A stretch of 64,000 nt of DNA from Bordetella sp. BOR01. GTDB lineage: Bacteria > Pseudomonadota > Gammaproteobacteria > Burkholderiales > Burkholderiaceae_B. Shown in pieces: positions 56,968-64,000 of this stretch. A program made the translations under genes and the position numbers. The notes beneath the pieces are model-generated. The model was not told the DNA's origin. It did no database searches and saw only the letters and a list, made by a program, of their open reading frames with translations. Numbering within the stretch: the stretch's first letter is position 1; every line of letters starts with the position of its first letter. Where the stretch lies: the NCBI RefSeq assembly GCF_019218885.1, contig NZ_JAHUWT010000002.1:558001-622000 (forward strand), in the 5' to 3' direction.

Positions 56968-57876
56968 CTACGCGGCGACCGCGGTGCGAACGGTGCGGTT
57001 GTCTACCAGCTGCTCGAAACCCAGGTTGGGCGGAATCAGATCCCACCCGACCAGCCAGTCGTACGTAGACTGGAATTCCGCGCGATCGTACGGAGTCGGG
57101 TCGATGTACCGCAAGCGCGGCAGGTGGAAGTCGTCGGGCGTGAGTTGCTGGCGGTAGTCATCGGGTAGTGCATCAATCAGGTAATGCAGGTACTTTCGCT
57201 TGTCGGCGTTGATGCGTTTGACGGCCTCTTTGAGAACGACGGTAATTTCCTGCCACGTCTGCGCGTCGACTTCGGGCGAGGCGATTTCCGAGCCCGTGTA
57301 GTGCGCCTCGATGACTTTCTGGAAGCCATTCTTTTCGGCCAGGCTCAACCAGGGATCCATCAGCGTGACGGCGGCCAGCCGGCCGTCGCGAACCGCTTCA
57401 TAGCCCTCGCGCGGGCTGACGTTCACCACCTTGATCTCGTCGCGCGCCAGATAGCCCTCGAGCATCTGCAGCGTGGCGTAGTGGGTGCCGGTGTGATAGC
57501 CCACACCGATGACCTGGTTGCGCAGCGTCTGCGGATGTGTGAACTGGGAACCGGGCGCCGAGAGAATGGCCTGGACGCCGATCGCCGAGCGCTTGCCGAT
57601 GATGCGGCCGCCCCGCTCGCTGTCATGGGCGCGGCGCACCTGGCCCCACTCGCATGCCCGGTAGACCGCGGCCTGGCCTTCCTCGAAGGGCCGATGCGGC
57701 CCGATGGAGGGCACGTCGCGATGGTCGGCCACGAATTCGTACCCTTCCAGGGGACGAGCCTTCACGAATTCGATGTCCAGGCCGGCTTGTTGGAACAGGC
57801 CTTCGTCGCGCGCGACCAGCCACGGCAGTGAAAAGATCGTGCCGGAAATTTCGTTGACTATCTTCTTGCTTGCCAT
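56968..57876 (-). CDS. NMT1-fold protein without a signal peptide
   Basis: 302 aa from ATG 57876 (MASKKIVNEISGTIFSLPWLVARDEGLFQQAGLDIEF split over the first lobe). The opening LVARDEGLFQQAGLDIEFV and DPWLSLAEKNGFQKV are typical of NMT1/SsuA-type binding proteins. However, there is no hydrophobic leader; the in-frame extension MSFSHKQESI does not supply one. The mature-type start suggests a cytoplasmic location, as for THI5-like or DszB-like enzymes of the same fold. A patch VYRACEWGQVRRAHD is unusual for a receptor. It is the last gene of the minus-strand TauD/rhodanese group, downstream of a true exported receptor. Confidence 0.65.
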   Translation of the reverse strand: MASKKIVNEISGTIFSLPWLVARDEGLFQQAGLDIEFVKARPLEGYEFVADHRDVPSIGPHRPFEEGQAAVYRACEWGQVRRAHDSERGGRIIGKRSAIGVQAILSAPGSQFTHPQTLRNQVIGVGYHTGTHYATLQMLEGYLARDEIKVVNVSPREGYEAVRDGRLAAVTLMDPWLSLAEKNGFQKVIEAHYTGSEIASPEVDAQTWQEITVVLKEAVKRINADKRKYLHYLIDALPDDYRQQLTPDDFHLPRLRYIDPTPYDRAEFQSTYDWLVGWDLIPPNLGFEQLVDNRTVRTAVAA

Positions 57877-57919
57877 TATCGACTCCTGTTTGTGGGAAAA
57901 CGACATCCGCTGGAGCGGG

Positions 57920-58939
57920 TCAGCGTTCCAGCAAGGTGTTGGTCAAATCCACGTCTGCCTGATCGATGGGTTCGAGATCGGGCTCTACCGAGCGCAGGAT
58001 CTCGACCATCTTCAAGAATCCGGATTCGGAAATCCGGCCGTCGGGTGAAATGATGTTCGGCGCGACCGCTGCAAATTGCTTGACGAAGACGTCGCTGCGC
58101 TCGGGAAACAGTGTCCTGACGCCACGTTCGACCGCAGCCGGATCGGTCTGTATGATTTGCTCGGCTTTCAGCACGGCGCGCGCGATGCCCTTGGCTGCCT
58201 CGGGGTGATCGTCTATCCAGTCCTTCTTGGCAACCACCGCCTGCCCCGAATGCGGAATTTTCCGCCAGTCGTACAGGATGCGGTACTTGCCAGGAGACTC
58301 CAGTTCATCGTTGATGAAGTCGGGCGTTGTCGACATGATGGCGTCGACTTGCCCCGAGTCCAGGCCGGCTCGCCCGGCGGCGCCGCCGCCCGTGCCGATG
58401 ATGGTGAAGTCCTTGTCCGGGTCCAGCCCCAACCCCTTGATGGTCCAGCGCAGCACATTGTCGGAGTAGCTGCCCGGAGCAGAGACCACGATCTTTCCGC
58501 CACGCAGGTCGGCCAGGCTCTTGTAGTCCTTGTTCGACGGTACGACCAGGATGTGCGTGATGTAGCGGTCGATGCCCACCAGGTAGCGCGCCTGCACGCC
58601 CCGGTTGCTCAGCCTGAGCACATGATCGGTCGCGAACGCGGCAAGGTCGACCGATCCCCCCACCAGTGCCTGCACGGCAACGCCGCCGCCGCGGAAATTC
58701 ACGGTCTCGACATCGATATTCTCGGCCTTGAACAGGCCCTGGTCGATGGCGACCACGATGGGAAGCTGCGATTCATTGGTACCGATCAGGCCGATCTTGA
58801 CCTTGGTCTGGGCCGCGGCGGGCAGTGCGGCGCTTGCCGCCAGGGCCAGCAAAAGCGCTTGCGCGGCAGCACGGCCGGTGGGGCGGGAAACGGCCTGCAC
58901 TCGGGCGAGCAGGCGCGAAAAAACGGGGATTGAAAGCAT
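57920..58939 (-). CDS. NMT1/SsuA-type periplasmic solute-binding protein
   Basis: 339 aa from ATG 58939 (MLSIPVFSRLLARVQAVSRP...). The leader is long, with hydrophobic core AAAQALLLALAASAALPAAAQ. The mature domain has KVKIGLIGTNESQLPIVVAIDQGLFKAENIDVETVNFRGGG, and a later WRKIPHSGQAVVAKKDWIDDHPEAAKGI. It is the likely receptor for the permease/ATPase pair at 53773-55470, which lacks one. It lies 43 bp upstream of the leaderless NMT1-fold gene in the same direction. Ligand probably a sulfonate or similar organic anion, by context. Confidence 0.88.
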   Translation of the reverse strand: MLSIPVFSRLLARVQAVSRPTGRAAAQALLLALAASAALPAAAQTKVKIGLIGTNESQLPIVVAIDQGLFKAENIDVETVNFRGGGVAVQALVGGSVDLAAFATDHVLRLSNRGVQARYLVGIDRYITHILVVPSNKDYKSLADLRGGKIVVSAPGSYSDNVLRWTIKGLGLDPDKDFTIIGTGGGAAGRAGLDSGQVDAIMSTTPDFINDELESPGKYRILYDWRKIPHSGQAVVAKKDWIDDHPEAAKGIARAVLKAEQIIQTDPAAVERGVRTLFPERSDVFVKQFAAVAPNIISPDGRISESGFLKMVEILRSVEPDLEPIDQADVDLTNTLLER

Positions 58940-59010
58940 CGACTGTCCGTAGGTTGGGTCGGGTCGTAGACCGGTAATGCGAGGGAAAATAAAGGGTGCC
59001 GCGGCCGTTT

Positions 59011-59883
59011 CTACACCACGCAGGCCCGGTAGAACACGCGTCGCTGCCCGCCGAAGTCGCCGATGCCGCGGTGCTGGACCACGCGGTTGTCCCACAGGAT
59101 GAGGGCGCCTGGCTCCCAGCTGTAGCGAGCCTGTACCTCGGGCGATTTGATCTCCTCGAACAGGATTGCCAGCAGGTTCTGGCTGACCGTGCGCGAGACG
59201 TGCTTGATATAGGTGGTGTAAGACTCGTTGACCAAGAGCTGCTTTCTGCCCGTATCGGGGTGTGCGCGCACCAGCGGGGTTTCGATCGGAGCGGCCAGCG
59301 CGCGTTGCCGTGCGTTCTCGTCGGGGTCGGGAAAGCGGTCGGCCATGTGGCCCGTGGCATCCCAGTAGTGGACTGCCGTCAGGGTCTCGAGATAGGCGGC
59401 GAAGTGCGGGTCTAGCCTTTCGTAGGCCAGGATGGCATTGCTGAACAGCGTGTCGCCGCCGAACGCCGGCACTTCCTGTCCGTATAGCGCTGTGAGCTTT
59501 GGAGGATTCGGCCGAAAGGCCTGGTCGATATGCCAGAGGAAGTTGCGGGCTTGGCGCTTGTCGCTGGAATCGACCACATTGGCCCGTGTATTGGCGGACA
59601 CCGCAGGCGTCTTCGGTCCGTTGTACAGCACCACCTCGCCGAAAGCCTGCAGCAGGTCGGTGAAGCTCTCGGGCGTGACGGAGCCCGGTTCGAAGATCAG
59701 CAGGCCGTATTCCCGAAGCGCGTCACGCAGGGCTGCGCGAGTCTGCTGCGGCAGCGACCCGCCTTCATAGCGCCAGCGGCGGACCTGCGCCCCGAGCGCG
59801 GGCTTCCAACGCTCGATGTCAGGCAGGGCTGAAGCGGCCAGGGGCGGCGTGCGAGTCGGTGCAGAAGCGGCAAGGGTAGGCAT
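59011..59883 (-). CDS. TauD/TfdA-family Fe(II)/2-oxoglutarate dioxygenase, copy 1
   Basis: 290 aa from ATG 59883; the frame is open to ATG 60009 (332 aa), and neither start has a convincing ribosome site. The iron site is His118-x-Asp120 in WHIDQAF (His160/Asp162 from the longer start) and the distal histidine in VVQHRGIGDF. The 2-oxoglutarate arginine lies in the RRVFYRA end region. Family stretches: YGQEVPAFGGDTLFSNAI and PGALILWDNR. It should hydroxylate a small acid, releasing sulfite from sulfonates if TauD-like. It resembles the enzyme at 62316-63233 in all motifs, so the two form a paralogous pair. Confidence 0.85.
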   Translation of the reverse strand: MPTLAASAPTRTPPLAASALPDIERWKPALGAQVRRWRYEGGSLPQQTRAALRDALREYGLLIFEPGSVTPESFTDLLQAFGEVVLYNGPKTPAVSANTRANVVDSSDKRQARNFLWHIDQAFRPNPPKLTALYGQEVPAFGGDTLFSNAILAYERLDPHFAAYLETLTAVHYWDATGHMADRFPDPDENARQRALAAPIETPLVRAHPDTGRKQLLVNESYTTYIKHVSRTVSQNLLAILFEEIKSPEVQARYSWEPGALILWDNRVVQHRGIGDFGGQRRVFYRACVV

Positions 59884-60051
59884 GGCAGTTGCGACGGATA
59901 AAGGTGCCAGCACATGGCTGGATGTTCCGCTGACGTAAGCGTGTCGGAAAATGGTAGCGGTGTTGGCGCGCCAACGGAACGACTCCTCACTCATTTCCTT
60001 ATGCCGCATTTGCGCTTCGTGTCCGAAGGCATCGGTGCGGTACAGCGGCCC

Positions 60052-60858
60052 TCAGCGATGGGTTGCCACGCGTGCGGGGTCGGCGGACCAGGCGCTCCAG
60101 GAACCCGCGTAGAGCGTAGCCTTGACGCCCAGGTCCTGGGTGGCGGCGATCAGGTAAGTGGCCGCTACCCCTGAACCGCAATACGCCACTACCGGGCGAT
60201 CGCCATCGAGCAGGCCCAACGATTGGGCCAGGGCCTGGCGTTCGGCGCGAGGCAGCAGCCGGCCTTCCGAGTCCTGCCATGCGGCAGCCGGACTGTTCAG
60301 CGCGCCCGGCAAATGCGAAGGGCCGTCGCCCGGGCCGTCGAACGCGGCTTTGCCGCGCGCATCGATCAACAGGAAAGCCGAGGGATCGCGTGCCAGGGTG
60401 GGCGTATCGATTTCCTCGAAGCTGCCGCCTGGGGCGGCACCCGCCGGCTGCGGTGCCTCGGTCGCCGTGCGTGCCTGCCAGGCGGCCAACCCGCCATCCA
60501 GGATATGCACGCGTGGCCGCCCAATCCAGCGCAGTACCCACCAGGCGCGGCTGGCGCTGGTGCCGCCGGTATCGTCATAGACCACGATTTCATCGTCTTC
60601 GCCAATTCCCAGGCCTGCCAGCCAGTGCCGCACCGATTGCGGTTCGGGCAGGGGGCGCCGGCCTTTTTCGCCGCCGCCTGCACCGGCATAGTGCGACGCC
60701 AGGTCCGAGACGTGGCTTGCGGGAATGGTGACGGTGGGATCAGTGGGTTCGGGCGACACGAACAGCAGCGCCGGCGGATCGGTATCGGCCAGCCGGCCGG
60801 CCAGCGCGGCCGCGCTGATGAATGGCGATGTCGGGGGAGCGGAATGGGCTTGCGTCAT
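60052..60858 (-). CDS. Two-domain rhodanese / thiosulfate-mercaptopyruvate sulfurtransferase
   Basis: 268 aa from ATG 60858 (MTQAHSAPPTSPFISAAALAGRLAD). An N-terminal inactive module (EIVVYDDTGGTSASRAWWVLRWIG) and a C-terminal active one (DARGKAAFDGPGDG, HLPGALNSP, VAYCGSGVAAT with the catalytic cysteine) follow SseA/GlpE-like layout. CGSGVAAT fits the mercaptopyruvate-type loop CGSGVTA. It lies between the first TauD-like gene and the MFS gene, 19 bp after the MFS stop. It may trap sulfur released by the dioxygenases. Confidence 0.88.
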   Translation of the reverse strand: MTQAHSAPPTSPFISAAALAGRLADTDPPALLFVSPEPTDPTVTIPASHVSDLASHYAGAGGGEKGRRPLPEPQSVRHWLAGLGIGEDDEIVVYDDTGGTSASRAWWVLRWIGRPRVHILDGGLAAWQARTATEAPQPAGAAPGGSFEEIDTPTLARDPSAFLLIDARGKAAFDGPGDGPSHLPGALNSPAAAWQDSEGRLLPRAERQALAQSLGLLDGDRPVVAYCGSGVAATYLIAATQDLGVKATLYAGSWSAWSADPARVATHR

Positions 60859-60877
60859 GGCGACCTCGATTCGGAAG

Positions 60878-62314
60878 TTAAGAGCGGGCGTTACGGACGA
60901 GCAGATGGCCGCCGGAGCCCGCGGGCATGGAGAAACACAGAAGGGCACTGAGCAGGCATAGCGTGCCCAGCACCAATGCAGCCCATAGGTAGCTATGCGC
61001 CGCAGTGGCATCGCCCAGGGTTTCCAAGGCGCGCAGCAGCACGGCGGTCAGAGCCACGCCAAGCGCCACGGACAGGTTCTGCACGGATAGGAAAAAGCTG
61101 GTGGCCGAGGCAAGCTTCGGCTTGCCGACGTCGGCGTAGGCAAGCGTGCCGTAGGCGTTCATCTGCAGCGAACGCGCCCAGCCGAAACCGAACAGCGCCA
61201 GCACGTAGACGATGAAGGCTTCGCGAGGGTCGAGCACGGCCGCCAGCGCCAGGCACAGCGCAGCCAGCAGGCCGTGCAGCAACAGCCCGGTGCGATAGCC
61301 CAGGCGGCGCAGCAACCGTGTGCTGAAGAACTTCATGACGAATCCGCCGGCGGCCGGCGCCAGCACGATAAGCCCGGCAGCCAGGGGACTGTATCCATAG
61401 ACCTCTTGCAGCATGAGCGGCAACAGGAACGGGACGCCTCCTACGGCGATGCGGAACAGTGTGCTGCCGGCCATGGCGTCGCGGAAGCTGACGATAGACA
61501 ACAGTGCCAGCGCCAACACCGGTTCGGGGTGCCGCCGCGCATAGCGCACGTATATCGCCAGCAGCACCAGGCCGCCGGCCAGCGCCACGATGGCCGAATG
61601 CCACGCGCCTTCGGCTGCGCCGCGCTCACCCAGGGCCATCAGTCCGTACACCAGGCCAGCGAAGGCCAGGCCTGTCAGCCCGGCGCCCAGCGCGTCGAAG
61701 CGTGCGCCTGGCCGGCCAGGTTGCGCGGGCAGGAAGCGCCAAACCAGCAGCAGGGTCGCCAGGCATAGCGGGATATTGATCCAGAAAATCCAGCGCCAGC
61801 CCAGATAGGTGGTAAGCAGGCCCCCCAGGAAAGGCCCTACCATGGGCGCGATCATGGCCAGCAGTATCACCAGCGCCATGGCCTCGACCAATTCGTGCGT
61901 GTCGGCCTTGCGCAGCACGATCAGCCGTCCTATCGGAGCCATGAGGGCGCCGGCCAGGCCCTGGACGAAGCGCAAGGCGATCAGCACCTCGGCGTCCTGG
62001 GCCAGGCCGCAGGCGGCCGAGCTGGCCAGGAAGGCGAAGATGGCCAGTGCGAACACGCGCCGGTCACCGTAGCGGTCGGCCAGCCGCCCGCTCAGCGGAA
62101 TCAGCATCGTCAGGCCCAGCAAGTACGCGGTGATGGCGCCGCTTAGCGCGACCGCGTCGGTGCCCAGGTCGGCCGCCATCGCCGGCAGCGCGGGCGCAAT
62201 GATGGTGGCATCCAGTTGCTCGATGAAGAAGACTGCCGAGACGATCCACGCCACGCGCCGGGTACTGCCCGAAAGTGTTGGCGTGCCCTGGGTATGCACT
62301 GCGGACATCGCCAT
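60878..62314 (-). CDS. MFS transporter, EmrB/QacA (14-helix) type
   Basis: 478 aa from ATG 62314, which overlaps no other gene; ATG 62308 is an alternative. Motifs: VFFIEQLDATIIAPALPAMAADL in helix 1, LSGRLADRYGDRRVF (motif A), RFVQGLAGALMAPIGRLIVLR (motif B/C region) and GWRWIFWINIP. This is the drug:H+ antiporter-2 family, usually an exporter. Placed between sulfur enzymes, it may export sulfite, a sulfonate product or a toxic intermediate. It directly follows the second TauD gene. Confidence 0.9.
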   Translation of the reverse strand: MAMSAVHTQGTPTLSGSTRRVAWIVSAVFFIEQLDATIIAPALPAMAADLGTDAVALSGAITAYLLGLTMLIPLSGRLADRYGDRRVFALAIFAFLASSAACGLAQDAEVLIALRFVQGLAGALMAPIGRLIVLRKADTHELVEAMALVILLAMIAPMVGPFLGGLLTTYLGWRWIFWINIPLCLATLLLVWRFLPAQPGRPGARFDALGAGLTGLAFAGLVYGLMALGERGAAEGAWHSAIVALAGGLVLLAIYVRYARRHPEPVLALALLSIVSFRDAMAGSTLFRIAVGGVPFLLPLMLQEVYGYSPLAAGLIVLAPAAGGFVMKFFSTRLLRRLGYRTGLLLHGLLAALCLALAAVLDPREAFIVYVLALFGFGWARSLQMNAYGTLAYADVGKPKLASATSFFLSVQNLSVALGVALTAVLLRALETLGDATAAHSYLWAALVLGTLCLLSALLCFSMPAGSGGHLLVRNARS

Positions 62315-62315
62315 C

Positions 62316-63233
62316 TCAGTCGATGACCGCGCGGTGAAGCAAGCGGCGCTGGCCCCCGTAGTTGTACACGCCACGATGCTGCACGATGCGGTTGTCCCAG
62401 ATCAGCGCTGCGCCGTCCCGCCAATGGTATTCCGCGCAGACTTCTGGTGAGCGCAGGAACTCGAAGACAATGCTCAGCAGGCTGTCGCTGACGCCGCGGG
62501 GCACGCCCAGGACGCGCTGTGCGTAAAGTTCGCAGGCAAACAGCTGCTTGGCGCCGGTTTCGGGATGCTCGCGCACCAGTGGAACTTCCAGTGGCTGCCG
62601 GTCGAGCCGAGCCTGCGCCAGGCGTTCGGCGTCACCGAACGACATCGAGACCAGGCCCATCTGGTCGGGGTTGTGGATCACCGAGAGCGTATCGAGGTAG
62701 TTGGCCAGCGCCGGGTCGATCAGCGCGTAGGCGGCGGTGGCGTTCGAGAATACGGTGCCGCCGCCATACCCAGGCGCCTGGACGCAATAGAGGGCGGTGA
62801 ACTTCTGTGGCCGCTGGCGGTAGGCCTGATCGATGTGCCAGATGTAATTGGTGCGGGTCTTCTTGCTGGCCGAATCGATCGCATTGGTTTCGCCGCCGAC
62901 CCTTGGCGCCTGCGGATTTCCGGCGAACTGGGGCGACCCGAACAGGCGGGCGAATTGTTCGAAGTCTTCGGGCGCCAGCGAGCCTGGCACGAACGACAGG
63001 AAGCCATGCTTGAGCAGCGATTGGTACAGGAAGTGCTGCACAGGGGGCGGCACGTCTTTCCCGGGCGCCAGGTGAAATCCTTGTACGACGCCACCCACGA
63101 CGGGCGAGTACGGCGTCACGGTGATGCCTTCGTACGTTTGCGGCTCGTGGTGCAGCCACGCCGAGTCCAATACCCTGGGCTGGTGCCGGTCGGTATCGGC
63201 GGGTTGGTGCAGTGGCAGGGGGGCGGCGCTCAT
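62316..63233 (-). CDS. TauD/TfdA-family Fe(II)/2-oxoglutarate dioxygenase, copy 2
   Basis: 305 aa from ATG 63233, with GGAAGATCCC upstream. Iron ligands are in WHIDQAYRQRP (His-x-Asp) and IVQHRGVYNYGGQRR (distal His), with the C-terminal arginine in LLHRAVID. ITVTPYSPVVGGVVQGFHL is the usual N-terminal strand. It is similar to the enzyme at 59011 throughout (WHIDQA, GGxTLFSNA-like, LIWDNRIVQHRG). The MFS gene follows directly. Substrate probably an organosulfur or aryloxy acid; unproven. Confidence 0.88.
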   Translation of the reverse strand: MSAAPLPLHQPADTDRHQPRVLDSAWLHHEPQTYEGITVTPYSPVVGGVVQGFHLAPGKDVPPPVQHFLYQSLLKHGFLSFVPGSLAPEDFEQFARLFGSPQFAGNPQAPRVGGETNAIDSASKKTRTNYIWHIDQAYRQRPQKFTALYCVQAPGYGGGTVFSNATAAYALIDPALANYLDTLSVIHNPDQMGLVSMSFGDAERLAQARLDRQPLEVPLVREHPETGAKQLFACELYAQRVLGVPRGVSDSLLSIVFEFLRSPEVCAEYHWRDGAALIWDNRIVQHRGVYNYGGQRRLLHRAVID

Positions 63234-63297
63234 TCGGGATCTTCCAGGCAAAGAGAAATCCTAGATACAGTAGGGCGTACCGCCAACCAATATCTCT

Positions 63298-64000
63298 TCA
63301 TTTGCTTATGGCGGATGCGCTGTGCCAGCGGGCACGCCAGGCAAACTCGGCCTCCGGGTTTCTCCAGTGGCCAGGCGGTCGACCTTCCAGCAGGTTCAGT
63401 AAGTTGCGCAGGGCGGCGTCCTCGAACGAGTCCGCCATTTCGCGAGTGTGGCCGACAAGGTGCGGAGTGAGGATGACATGCTCGCTTCGGCGCAGTGGGC
63501 TGTCGGCGGGAAGGGGCTCCGTCACGAAGGTGTCCAGGGCGGCAGCCGCCAGGCGCCGTGATGCCAGGGCACGGGCCAGCGCGGTTTCGTCGATTGCCGC
63601 GCCACGTGCGGTATTGACCAGGCAGGCATGCGGCGGCATCAACGCGAGAGCGCTCGCGTCGATCACGGGCGGTTCGCCGGCGCGCACGGTAGTGTGCAGG
63701 CTGAGAATGTCGCTACGACGCAGGACGTCGTCCAGCGGCGCCACCTCGATACCGGGCACGGCGATGGCGGTGTCCAGGCGTCCGTGGGCTGCCACCAGGA
63801 CGCGGCAGCCGAAGGCCTGCAGGCGGTGCGCTACCGCGCGCCCGATTCGGCCGAAGCCGACCAGGCCCACGGTCTTGCCCGAAAGCGTGCGCGCCCAGCG
63901 GGCGGAGGGACTGGGCCGCTTGCGCTCGCTGCGCATGACCTGCATGCTGGCCAGGGGATCGTAGAGCAGCATCAGGATCAGTAGCACCGTAGCTTCGGCC
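63298..64000 (-). CDS. D-2-hydroxyacid dehydrogenase family, 5' truncated by the window edge
   Basis: The minus-strand frame runs past the window end; about 234 residues are visible, ending at 63298-63300. The NAD-binding motif is VGLVGFGRIGRAVAHRL. SLHTTV, LMPPHACLVNTARGAAIDETAL and DTFVTEPLPADSPL, then LTPHLVGHT are standard D-isomer 2-hydroxyacid dehydrogenase motifs, with the catalytic Arg (NTARG), Glu (TEP) and His (PH). The missing N-terminal part holds the rest of the substrate domain. It ends 64 bp upstream of the second TauD gene in the same direction and may be in that operon. Confidence 0.88.
   Translation of the reverse strand, partial: AEATVLLILMLLYDPLASMQVMRSERKRPSPSARWARTLSGKTVGLVGFGRIGRAVAHRLQAFGCRVLVAAHGRLDTAIAVPGIEVAPLDDVLRRSDILSLHTTVRAGEPPVIDASALALMPPHACLVNTARGAAIDETALARALASRRLAAAALDTFVTEPLPADSPLRRSEHVILTPHLVGHTREMADSFEDAALRNLLNLLEGRPPGHWRNPEAEFAWRARWHSASAISK

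Noticed and set aside
1-64000. Search by eye for tRNA, rRNA, CRISPR arrays, riboswitches, transposases, integrases and att sites
   Set aside because: Nothing was seen: no CCA-ended cloverleaf-like stretches, no regular short repeats and no mobile-element genes. The only notable repeat is the 87-bp inverted pair, which lacks transposon ends or target-site duplications that I can see.

Overview
The window is GC-rich, densely packed bacterial DNA. Short intergenic gaps, ATGA-type overlaps, seven orphan tripartite-tricarboxylate (Bug/TctC) receptors, and many LysR regulators sitting divergently from catabolic operons point to a betaproteobacterium of the Alcaligenaceae (Bordetella/Achromobacter-like). 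This assignment is inference from gene content; no rRNA or other phylogenetic marker gene is present. I saw no tRNA, CRISPR array, insertion sequence or phage gene. Nearly everything is accessory metabolism: uptake and breakdown of small organic acids, cyclic or linear amides, and organosulfur compounds.

Layout. (1) 1-792 is the 3' end of an AtuA-family gene, followed by a decayed gene remnant. (2) A LysR gene (1056-1967) is divergent from a seven-gene operon at 2173-11251: hyuB, hyuA, MmgE/PrpD, Bug receptor, two tandem isocitrate-lyase/PEP-mutase-family lyases, and an amidohydrolase. (3) A LysR gene (11289-12203) is divergent from Bug, PrpD, AtzG-like small subunit, AtzE-like amidase and Bug (12413-17354). 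(4) Bug, LysR and a CMD-like protein (17530-20358). (5) A minus-strand operon hyuA-hyuB-ABC importer (26920 down to 20387) is divergent from a TetR gene with a palindromic operator. (6) Bug, a D-tartrate-dehydratase-like enolase-superfamily enzyme and a ketopantoate-reductase-like protein (minus) are divergent from leuCD-like genes and a LacI regulator (plus). Two matching LacI-type operators lie in the shared promoter region. (7) An exported CMD protein, and an SDR divergent from an AraC regulator. (8) Racemase-like protein, Bug, Bug and a second CMD-like paralogue (minus) are divergent from IclR. (9) LysR is divergent from a sulfur operon: thiol-dioxygenase-like cupin, PLP C-S lyase, four-domain rhodanese and a polar amino acid ABC importer (42422-48857). 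(10) An island holding a double-LamG membrane protein and a two-component system (48877-53322) is bracketed by a perfect 87-bp inverted repeat made from the 3' end of an ABC ATPase gene. (11) Nitrate/sulfonate-type ABC permease, ATPase and amidase (plus) converge on a minus-strand group: two NMT1-fold proteins, two TauD/TfdA dioxygenases, a rhodanese, an MFS pump and, at the window edge, a D-2-hydroxyacid dehydrogenase.

How it fits together. Each block pairs a high-affinity capture protein (Bug or NMT1-type) with hydrolases, lyases or dehydratases and its own regulator, so the window reads as a row of independently controlled catabolic cassettes. The most unusual feature is the inverted-repeat-bounded LamG/two-component island. 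The sulfur operon and the TauD/rhodanese/NMT1 group are candidate incompletely described pathways. All substrate assignments are inferences from family membership and context.
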